A stretch of 12,466 nucleotides of DNA from Chloroflexota bacterium. GTDB taxonomy: Bacteria > Chloroflexota > Limnocylindria > QHBO01. Location of the stretch: assembly GCA_005879775.1 (NCBI GenBank), contig VBJX01000055.1, positions 1-12,466 on the forward strand, written 5' to 3'. Shown here in pieces: positions 6,876-12,466 of the stretch (its first letter is position 1; each line of letters opens with the position of its first letter). Position numbers and translations under genes: made by a program. The notes beneath the pieces were generated by a model that saw only the letters and a list, made by a program, of their open reading frames with translations, was not told where the DNA came from and did not search any database.

Positions 6876-8000
6876 GTGCAAGACCAGGATCGGCTGAGGC
6901 TCGCCTTCCTGGCCGATCCGAACAGCCCCCACACCCGGCGATGGCTGGCCTACTTCGCCGAGCGCGGCCACGAGGTCCACCTGCTCAACGGTTTCGCGAC
7001 CCCGGTTGCGCCCGGGCTCCATGCAGGGATCATCGTGCAGGACTACGCGGCCCACGGAGCCTGGCGACTGCCGTTCTTCTCCTCGCTCCAGGGTCGCTCA
7101 GCCCTTCGAAGGGCGCTGGAACCGCTGCACCCACACGTCCTCCACGCTCACTACCTCACCCGTTACGGCTGGCAGGCGCGCCTCTCTGGATTCCACCCGT
7201 ACGTCGTCTCGCCGTGGGGTTCCGACCTGTTCGTGACGCCGCGCAGGTCGTGGCGTGCGCGGACGTGGGCTCGAACGACGCTGAGCTCCGCGGACCTCGT
7301 GACCGTCGTCTCGGAGCCGATGCGCCAGGCGGCCATCAGCTCGGGGGCGCGGCCGGATCGGATCGAGTCGATCCAGTTCGGAGTGGATACCCGGCGCTTC
7401 GCGCCGGCTCCTGCGCGCGACGGACTGGCCAGGCGTCTGGGCCTCGGCGATCGGAAGGTGATCTACTCCGCCCGCGCCCTTCGACCGATCTACAACCAGG
7501 AGATCGTGATCGATGCATTCGCCAGGTTGCCGCCGGATACGGTCCTGATCCTGACTGCCCGTAACGCGGACCCAGCGTACCTGGCTCGGGTTCGCGCGCA
7601 GATCGACGAGCTGCGGATTGCCGATCGAGTGCGAATCCTCGACGAAGTGCCCGATGCGGACCTGCCGGACCTGCTGCGCCTGGCTGCGCTGGTGGTCTCG
7701 GTCCCAGCCAGCGATGGATTCCCGGTGAGCGTGCTCGAGGCCATGGCATCCGGAACGCCGGTGGTGGCCACCGATCTGCCGCCGATCCGCCCGGTCCTGG
7801 GGCCGATGGCGGAAGACCTGCTCGTGCCGGTGGGCGACCGTGATGCGTTGGCGGCCGCGCTGCGCGGTGCCATGAACCTGGAGCCGGCCCGGCGCGCCGC
7901 CCTGGCCACTGCGATGCGCGAGTACGCGGTGCGCGTGGCCGACTACGCGACAAACATGGAGCGGATGGAGGCGCTCTACCGGCGACTGTCGGAACACTGA
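6876..8000 (+). CDS. Glycosyltransferase family 4
   Basis: 374 residues from GTG 6876. The frame is open upstream to a TTG at 6798, but the extra 26 residues look non-conserved and run through the divergent promoter region, so the shorter start is preferred. The GT-B fold is shown by LRLAFLADPNSPHTRRWLAY near the N-terminus, HAHYLTRYGW, SPWGSDLF, and a C-terminal donor domain with ARALRPIYNQEIVIDAF. The EX7E-type motif is SDGFPVSVLEAMASG: the first acidic residue is Asp (D280) and the second Glu (E288), followed by TPVVATD. Asp at the first site is a mild variant. It probably adds a sugar to the lipid-linked repeat unit on the cytoplasmic side; donor and linkage cannot be read. Its TGA is one base from the stop of the convergent SDR gene. 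Confidence 0.83.
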   Translation: MQDQDRLRLAFLADPNSPHTRRWLAYFAERGHEVHLLNGFATPVAPGLHAGIIVQDYAAHGAWRLPFFSSLQGRSALRRALEPLHPHVLHAHYLTRYGWQARLSGFHPYVVSPWGSDLFVTPRRSWRARTWARTTLSSADLVTVVSEPMRQAAISSGARPDRIESIQFGVDTRRFAPAPARDGLARRLGLGDRKVIYSARALRPIYNQEIVIDAFARLPPDTVLILTARNADPAYLARVRAQIDELRIADRVRILDEVPDADLPDLLRLAALVVSVPASDGFPVSVLEAMASGTPVVATDLPPIRPVLGPMAEDLLVPVGDRDALAAALRGAMNLEPARRAALATAMREYAVRVADYATNMERMEALYRRLSEH

Positions 8001-8001
8001 G

Positions 8002-8907
8002 CTAGCTGTCTGCGACGCTCTCCCACAGCTCACCAAGGGCCTGATCGAGCGGGCGGCGCACCTGCCACCCGAGGCGGGTTCGAGCGAGCGTCGTATCAGC
8101 CTGCTGCCAGGGGACAGCGGCGGATCGTGATGACGGCGGCGCATCCTCCCGCACCTCTCCGTCGAAGCGCGCGATGACGGCCAGCTGCCGCACGACCTGG
8201 CGCACCTGGGTCGCCTCGCCGCGGCCGATATTCACGATGGGCTCACCGAGGCCAGGCGCACGCAGCGCGGCGACCACCGCACCGCCGACGTCGCTCGCCG
8301 CCAGGAAGTCGCGCCAGTCGCCCAGCGGGCCGAGGGAGACGACGCTCGATCCGTTGGCCATCGCCTCGCGCAGCCGCCGGGCGGCATTGCCCGGCAGCGA
8401 GGCGGGAGACATCCCGGCGCCGATCGGGTTGAAGACGCGAAGGACGAGTCCATCGAGGCCCCTCTCCACCGAGGCCGCGACGAGGGCAGTGGCCGCCAGC
8501 TTCGCGGCGCCATACGGGCTTGCCGGCCGGGCGGTTGACGACTCGGCGATCGGCACCCCTTCCGGAGTTGGGCCATATTCGGCCGCGGAGCCGAGGTGCA
8601 CGAGACGAATCCGCGGTGTCACGGTCCGCAGCACCTCCACCAGGTTGGCGACCAACCGAACGTTCAGTGCCTCGAGCTGCGTCCTGTCCTCGGTTGTGCC
8701 CACGCAGTTGACCACTGCGTCCGGAGCCGTGTCGGCGATGAGCGACGCGAGGCTGTCGCCAGCTTCCACCAGGTCCAGCGAGATCGCGCCGTGATCCCCG
8801 GCGGCTCGGTGCACCTGACGCACGACCTCGAACTCTGGACCGGCAGTGAGCGCCTCGTCCACGTGCCTGCCCAGGAATCCGGAGGCACCCAGCAGCAGGA
8901 CGCGCAT
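8002..8907 (-). CDS. NAD(P)-dependent SDR reductase/epimerase (sugar-nucleotide type)
   Basis: 301 residues from ATG 8905-8907. The frame extends upstream into the previous gene, but MRVLLLGASGFLG is the natural N-terminus and GAGG overlaps the preceding stop (TGAGGCAATG). Extended SDR fold: GASGFLG at 7-13, LGSAAEYG at 105-112 (S107), and catalytic Y132 and K136 in PYGAAK. The C-terminal part has FNPIGAGMSP and NIGRGEATQVRQVV, which fits a sugar-nucleotide epimerase, dehydratase or 4-keto reductase. As third gene after a LegB-like dehydratase and a nucleotidyltransferase, it most plausibly reduces or epimerises the 4-keto-6-deoxy intermediate. That role is inference from context. The gap to the upstream gene is four bases. 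Confidence 0.8.
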   Translation of the reverse strand: MRVLLLGASGFLGRHVDEALTAGPEFEVVRQVHRAAGDHGAISLDLVEAGDSLASLIADTAPDAVVNCVGTTEDRTQLEALNVRLVANLVEVLRTVTPRIRLVHLGSAAEYGPTPEGVPIAESSTARPASPYGAAKLAATALVAASVERGLDGLVLRVFNPIGAGMSPASLPGNAARRLREAMANGSSVVSLGPLGDWRDFLAASDVGGAVVAALRAPGLGEPIVNIGRGEATQVRQVVRQLAVIARFDGEVREDAPPSSRSAAVPWQQADTTLARTRLGWQVRRPLDQALGELWESVADS

Positions 8908-8911
8908 TGCC

Positions 8912-9646
8912 TCAGCCCGGTGGGAGGAGGATCTGCCGAGTGTCCGGCCAGTCGGCGTTCGCGCGGTCGTAGTCCTCCGGACGGCCGATGTCCAGCCAGT
9001 AGCCGTCGAAGGGATATGAGACTGGAGACTCCCCGCGCGCAAGGAGGTCGAGCATCAGCTCATCGAAGCCCAGCGCCTCGCCCGCCGTGTAGCGGCCCAG
9101 CGTGGTCCGCGCAAGGGCGTAGACGCCCATGCTGACTCGATATTCGAGCATCGGCTTTTCGGTGAAGCTCACGATCTGGTTACCCTCGAGCTCCAGGACC
9201 CCGAAGTCGACGTGCACGTCGCGGTGATAGGTGGCGACCGTGATCGGTGCGTTGGAGGCGCTCTCCGCGTCCAGGAGCGTGCCGTAGTCCAGATCGGTCA
9301 GGATGTCGCCGTTCATGACGAGGAAGTGCTCCGGCAGGCGCTCGAGCACGGCAATGACGGGACCCATCGTTCCGAGAGGCTCTTCCTCGATCGTGTAGTC
9401 GACCTTCAGGCCCCAACGGCCGCCGTCGCCGACATAGGCGTGGATGATCTCGCCCATGTGCCCGATGGCCAGGGTCGCCGACTGGAAGCCGTGATGGCTC
9501 AGCTGTCGCAGCACGATCTCGAGGATCGGGCTCTCTCCACCGATCGGGACGAGCGGCTTGGGCAGGGTGGTCGTGAATGGGCGGAGGCGGGTTCCCTTGC
9601 CGCCGGCAAGGATGACCGCGTGGCGCCGGTCGTCACCTCCCATCAC
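8912..9646 (-). CDS. Sugar-phosphate nucleotidyltransferase
   Basis: 244 residues. It couples a sugar-1-phosphate with an NTP to make an NDP-sugar. The signature LAGGKGTRLRPFT is at 13-25 with K30 in LPKPLVPI. The metal-binding aspartate is D114 in MNGD, FTEKP is at 161-165, and the second acidic site is D219 in YWLDIGRPEDY. The protein is a bare catalytic domain, with no left-handed beta-helix acyltransferase and no CBS domain as in PtmE-type enzymes. The style resembles mannose- or heptose-1-phosphate guanylyltransferases and related COG1208 proteins, but nucleotide and sugar cannot be assigned. GTG 9644-9646 overlaps the upstream TGA; ATG 9641-9643 is an equally good start, giving 243 residues. 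It is the middle gene of the three-gene cassette. Confidence 0.85.
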   Translation of the reverse strand: MMGGDDRRHAVILAGGKGTRLRPFTTTLPKPLVPIGGESPILEIVLRQLSHHGFQSATLAIGHMGEIIHAYVGDGGRWGLKVDYTIEEEPLGTMGPVIAVLERLPEHFLVMNGDILTDLDYGTLLDAESASNAPITVATYHRDVHVDFGVLELEGNQIVSFTEKPMLEYRVSMGVYALARTTLGRYTAGEALGFDELMLDLLARGESPVSYPFDGYWLDIGRPEDYDRANADWPDTRQILLPPG

Positions 9647-10632
9647 AGGGTGAAGAGGTCGACTTTGTAGCGCGCCAGGTTCTCGGGGTCCGTGAACCAG
9701 CGGATGGTGTCGCGCAGCCCGTCCTCGAACGAATGCTCCGGTTGCCAGCCGGTCAGCGCACGCAGCTGGGAGCTGTCGCTCACCAGGCGCATCACCTCGG
9801 ACGCGTCGGGGCGAAGCCGCTCGGGATCTTGGACCACCTCGATCGTGCGGTCCATCAGCTGTCCGATCAGAGTGGCGACCGCGCCGATCGAGATCTCGGT
9901 CCCGGTGCCGGCGTTCAGCGTGCGGCCGACAACGGCTTCCGACCCGGCGGTCGCCACCGCCAGGTAGGCGGCAGCCGTGTCACTCACGAACGTGAAATCA
10001 CGCGTCGGCGCGGTGGCGCCCAGGTGCACGCTCGGCTTCCCCGCGGCGATCTGGCTGATGATGGTGGGGATGACCGCTCGCGCCGACTGGCGCGGCCCGA
10101 ACGTGTTGAAGGGCCTCAGGGTGACCACCGGCAGGCCGAAGCTCAGATGGAAGCTCTCGACCAGCTTGTCACCCGCGATCTTCGAGGCGGCATAGGGCGA
10201 CTGGGCCTGGAGTGGGTGTCGTTCGTCAATCGGTACCTGGCGTGCCGTGCCGTACACCTCGCTGGTCGAGGTGTGCACGACCCGCGGCGTCTCCAGCTGG
10301 CGGGCAGCCTCCAGCACGTTGAGCGTGCCGCGAGCGTTCGTCTCCAGGTACGAGGAGGGCGCCCGGTACGAGTACGGAATCGCGATGAGAGCCGCCAGGT
10401 GATAGACGACATCGGCTCCTCGCAGGAACTCGAGCACCGCAGATGCGTCCCGCACGTCGGAGAGGACGACCTCGACTTCGTCCAACACCGTGCTCGGCAG
10501 CGTTTCGAGCCAGCCCCACGAGTTGAACGAGTTGTAGAGCACCATCGCGCGCACCCGAGCGCCACGCGCCACGAGCGCCTCGACAAGGTGTGAACCGATG
10601 AAGCCCTCGGCTCCGGTGACGGCGGCCAGCAT
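9643..10632 (-). CDS. LegB-like NDP-sugar 4,6-dehydratase
   Basis: 329 residues from ATG 10630-10632. The frame extends to 10896, but MLAAVTGAEGFIGSHL is the expected N-terminus and GGAG lies ten bases upstream. Extended SDR with GAEGFIG at 7-13, TSTSEVYG at 121-128 (S124, E125), catalytic Y147 and K151 in YAASK, and RPFNTFGPRQSARAVIPT. The segments VLYNSFNSWGWL and HLAALIAIPYSY are characteristic of the LegB group, whose studied members act on GDP- or UDP-GlcNAc in legionaminic acid synthesis. No other nonulosonate genes (aminotransferase, acetyltransferase, hydrolysing epimerase, synthase, CMP-transferase) are in the window, so the actual substrate may differ. Here it probably feeds a 4-keto-6-deoxy sugar to the downstream SDR. 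It overlaps the nucleotidyltransferase by four bases. Confidence 0.85.
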   Translation of the reverse strand: MLAAVTGAEGFIGSHLVEALVARGARVRAMVLYNSFNSWGWLETLPSTVLDEVEVVLSDVRDASAVLEFLRGADVVYHLAALIAIPYSYRAPSSYLETNARGTLNVLEAARQLETPRVVHTSTSEVYGTARQVPIDERHPLQAQSPYAASKIAGDKLVESFHLSFGLPVVTLRPFNTFGPRQSARAVIPTIISQIAAGKPSVHLGATAPTRDFTFVSDTAAAYLAVATAGSEAVVGRTLNAGTGTEISIGAVATLIGQLMDRTIEVVQDPERLRPDASEVMRLVSDSSQLRALTGWQPEHSFEDGLRDTIRWFTDPENLARYKVDLFTL

Positions 10633-10664
10633 ATTGAGGGGTCTCCGTTGTGAACGCGCAGGCC

Positions 10665-10670
10665 ATGATA
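10665..10670 (-). promoter_or_regulatory. Candidate -10 box for the LegB-like operon
   Basis: Minus strand TATCAT, 32 bases upstream of the ATG. The predicted leader is about 26 nt and includes the GGAG ribosome binding site. No -35 box was recognised. Confidence 0.4.
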
Positions 10671-10737
10671 TGGCGCCGCCGATCCGGTGGGCCCGCGGGT
10701 CGCGCCCCTTCAGACCCATCCGGCATACTCGTACGCG

Positions 10738-10770
10738 ATGCCCCAACGCGCCGTGAGGTGGGTCGCTTGA
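10738..10770 (+). other. Possible 10-codon upstream ORF coupled to the third glycosyltransferase
   Basis: ATG 10738 to TGA 10768-10770 encodes MPQRAVRWVA. Its stop overlaps the proposed TTG start as TTGA, and its body contains the GAGGTG ribosome binding site. A CATACT box (10724-10729) ends eight bases before the ATG. It could be a leaderless leader ORF or pure coincidence. Confidence 0.2.
10755..10760 (+). promoter_or_regulatory. Ribosome binding site supporting TTG 10767
   Basis: GAGGTG lies six bases before TTG 10767. No comparably good site was noted for the longer alternative starting at GTG 10650. Confidence 0.5.
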
Positions 10771-11852
10771 CGCGTGGCAGCCTGTCGACCACCGGCGGGC
10801 CGCGCCCGCGAGTCCTCTTCTATGCCATGTACGACTCATCGAAGCCAAGCAACGCGCCCAGGGTACGAATTCGCATGCTCCAGGCGGCCATGGCACGCCA
10901 CGCCGATCTGGTCCTCATCGGCGGGAGCCCGCGCCAACGACTGGGACCCGCCATCGCGTTTCTTCTGCGCGCCGGACCATGGCGTGTCGATGCGGCATAT
11001 GTCGAGACGGCCACGACGGCAGCCATGCCCTGGGACCTGGCGGTGCTCGCCATGGTCCGCTCGGCGGCTCGCCCGGTCGGCATCTTCTTCCGCGACGCGT
11101 ACCAGCTCTTCCGCGGCATCTACGCCAGGCGCGGCCCGCGCGCCTGGCTGAGCGACGCGGCCTGGCGCATCACGACCGCTGCCCTTCGGCGGCTGTCGAG
11201 TGTCCGCTTTGCGCCGTCCCAGGGGCTTGCGGATCTGCTGCGCCTTCGTGCTGCCGTGCTTCTGCCGCCGGGTACGGATCCCACCTCGCCCGACCTCGGC
11301 GTGGGCGACAGGCCACTGGTGGCCTATGTCGGTGCGCGAAGCGATGCCATCGGCTTCGACCGGCTGCTCGACGCGATGACACTCGTGCGCAGCGAGAGGC
11401 CCGACGTGCGGCTGCTGGCAATCGGGCCGGCCAGTCAGCGGGACGGCGCCCTGCCCAGCTGGGTCGAGCTCCTCACGGCAGATCGCGACGAGCTGGCCGA
11501 AGCGCTGCGGCCCGTCCGGGTCTGCGTCATCCCCCTGCCGATCAACGCCTATACCGACCTCGCGCGCCCGGTCCGGCTCACCGACTTCCTCGCCTTCGGC
11601 AAGCCGATCGTGGCCACCGACACCCGTGAGACACACGCCGTGCTGGGGCCAGGCGAGGCCGGCCTTCTGGTGGATGACGCTCCGTCGGCAATTGCCGGCG
11701 GGCTACTTCGCGTGCTGGGTGATGATCGGCTGGCCACCCGGCTCGCGCAGAGTGCTCGTGCTCTTGCCTGCGACCCGCGGATGACCTGGGAGGATCGGGC
11801 GCAGGAGGCCCTCACATCACTCCTGGGGAGCAGGTGGCAGACCGATGGCTGA
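10767..11852 (+). CDS. Glycosyltransferase, GT4-like (divergent)
   Basis: 361 residues from TTG 10767; a longer form from GTG 10650 would add 39 Arg/Gly/Pro-rich residues that look non-conserved. GT-B features: RPRVLFYAMYDSSKPSNAPR near the N-terminus (a common opening for GT4 enzymes), FFRDAYQLFRGIY in the acceptor domain, then VAYVGARSDAIGFDRLLDAM and RPVRLTDFLAFGKPIVATD in the donor domain. The usual K..EYMA segment reads RLTDFLA, with Asp (D273) where the conserved Glu is expected, and no full EX7E motif is present. It is probably an active but divergent transferase of the locus; donor unknown. It diverges from the LegB-like operon and overlaps the next membrane gene by eight bases, suggesting one transcript. 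Confidence 0.75.
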   Translation: MTRGSLSTTGGPRPRVLFYAMYDSSKPSNAPRVRIRMLQAAMARHADLVLIGGSPRQRLGPAIAFLLRAGPWRVDAAYVETATTAAMPWDLAVLAMVRSAARPVGIFFRDAYQLFRGIYARRGPRAWLSDAAWRITTAALRRLSSVRFAPSQGLADLLRLRAAVLLPPGTDPTSPDLGVGDRPLVAYVGARSDAIGFDRLLDAMTLVRSERPDVRLLAIGPASQRDGALPSWVELLTADRDELAEALRPVRVCVIPLPINAYTDLARPVRLTDFLAFGKPIVATDTRETHAVLGPGEAGLLVDDAPSAIAGGLLRVLGDDRLATRLAQSARALACDPRMTWEDRAQEALTSLLGSRWQTDG

Positions 11853-12466
11853 GCGACTCAGATCGGCGCTGCCGGCCGTCCCTTTGGCCGCGGCTGCTGC
11901 CGCGCTGGTGCTCCTTGGCCAGTACCGGCCGGCCGAGCAGCCGGCGGCTCTCGGCTACGCCGTGGCCATCGTCGCAGCCTCCGCGGTGGCCGTGGTCGCC
12001 GTCCTGGAGGTGCAACGTCCGTGGTGGGGGCTCCTCGCCTGGTTCGGCAGCATGCCGCTCATCAACCTGGCCCGAGCCCAGCTCTGGCTTGGACCGGTCC
12101 AGCTCATCCCATCGACCCTGCTCGTGCTGGCTCTGGCCCTCGGGGTGGGCTTGGCCTGGCGGCGGGGAAGCGTCGAGCCCGAGTCGTCGCCCGCCGCCGG
12201 GCGGGGCAGCTGGTGGGCGCTCGCCGTTGCCGCCGGCCTGGCGATCGCCTCGACGGTCGTGGCTCCATGGAACAGCGAAGCGCTGAACGTGACGCTGCAC
12301 GGCGTGCTCGAGCCCTTGGCCGTGGTCGGGCTGGTACTGGCGCTGCGGCCGGCCCCGCGTCGAGCGTTCTGGGGGATGGCCGTTCTCGGCGCGTCGATCG
12401 TGCTCGGCGCCGCGATCAACCTCTTCTGGCTGGGAGTCAGGCTCTGGCCGCTGACCCTGTACGAGC
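11845..12466 (+). CDS. Multi-pass membrane protein, probable O-antigen ligase/polymerase family (C-terminus beyond window)
   Basis: 207 codons from ATG 11845 without a stop before the window ends. AGGTGG (11832-11837) is seven bases upstream. Start MAERLRSALPAVPLAAAAAA is followed by about six hydrophobic segments, including GYAVAIVAASAVAVVAVL, LIPSTLLVLALALGVGLAW, WWALAVAAGLAIASTVVA, LEPLAVVGLVLALR and WGMAVLGASIVLGAAINLFW. The motif PWWGLLAWFGSMPLINLARA resembles the early helices of O-antigen ligase/Wzy proteins (aromatic-G-L ... PL). The diagnostic Wzy_C loop would lie outside the window, so this is a family guess from topology and context. Composition is high GC, unlike the first Wzy-like gene. 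It could equally be another exporter or lipid-sugar transferase of the locus. Confidence 0.55.
   Translation, partial: MAERLRSALPAVPLAAAAAALVLLGQYRPAEQPAALGYAVAIVAASAVAVVAVLEVQRPWWGLLAWFGSMPLINLARAQLWLGPVQLIPSTLLVLALALGVGLAWRRGSVEPESSPAAGRGSWWALAVAAGLAIASTVVAPWNSEALNVTLHGVLEPLAVVGLVLALRPAPRRAFWGMAVLGASIVLGAAINLFWLGVRLWPLTLYE

Noticed and set aside
7098..8144. Long minus-strand open frame (348 codons) opposite the second glycosyltransferase
   Set aside because: Its translation is Arg/Gln/His-rich with no recognisable motif, and it mirrors the third-position GC bias of the real gene; long antisense frames are expected at this GC.
9733..10593. Plus-strand open frame (286 codons) opposite the LegB-like gene
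   Set aside because: Composition is Arg/Gly/His-rich and no domain is visible; the minus strand encodes a clear SDR enzyme with catalytic residues.

Overview
This is a polysaccharide (capsule, exopolysaccharide or O-antigen type) biosynthesis locus from a high-GC bacterium. Most genes are strongly G/C-biased at third codon positions and GTG or TTG starts are frequent. No rRNA, tRNA or phylogenetic marker is present. A Chloroflexota or Actinomycetota-like source would fit, but this is a guess from composition and protein style only.

Layout, left to right. A minus-strand MOP/Wzx-type flippase runs off the left edge (1-360). Next come a 206-base divergent gap holding a possible gene remnant, a plus-strand Wzy/O-antigen-ligase-like membrane protein (567-2024), UDP-glucose 6-dehydrogenase (2218-3531) and a GT4 glycosyltransferase (3512-4774). 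A minus-strand pair, gmd-fcl (6767-4771), makes GDP-L-fucose. A second glycosyltransferase on plus (6876-8000) diverges from gmd. A minus-strand cassette follows: LegB-like 4,6-dehydratase, sugar-phosphate nucleotidyltransferase and SDR reductase/epimerase (10632-8002). A third glycosyltransferase on plus (10767-11852) overlaps a partial multi-pass membrane protein that runs off the right edge (11845-12466).

How the genes fit together (inference). Three sugar-nucleotide supply routes are visible: UDP-glucuronate (ugd), GDP-L-fucose (gmd, fcl), and an unassigned 6-deoxy sugar from the three-gene LegB-like cassette. Three glycosyltransferases would build a repeat unit, a Wzx-type flippase would export it, and a Wzy-type protein would polymerise it. 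No initiating phosphoglycosyltransferase, chain-length regulator or export channel is in the window; these may lie outside it.

The genes are tightly packed. Within strands there are 4-base start/stop overlaps, and the two convergent junctions either overlap or are one base apart, so no intergenic terminators fit there. The Wzy-like gene and its upstream region have visibly lower GC and rare codons, which suggests separate acquisition. No gene-free stretch exceeds 300 bases, and no insertion sequence, CRISPR array or RNA gene was seen. The most unusual element is the LegB-like cassette, whose product cannot be named from sequence alone.
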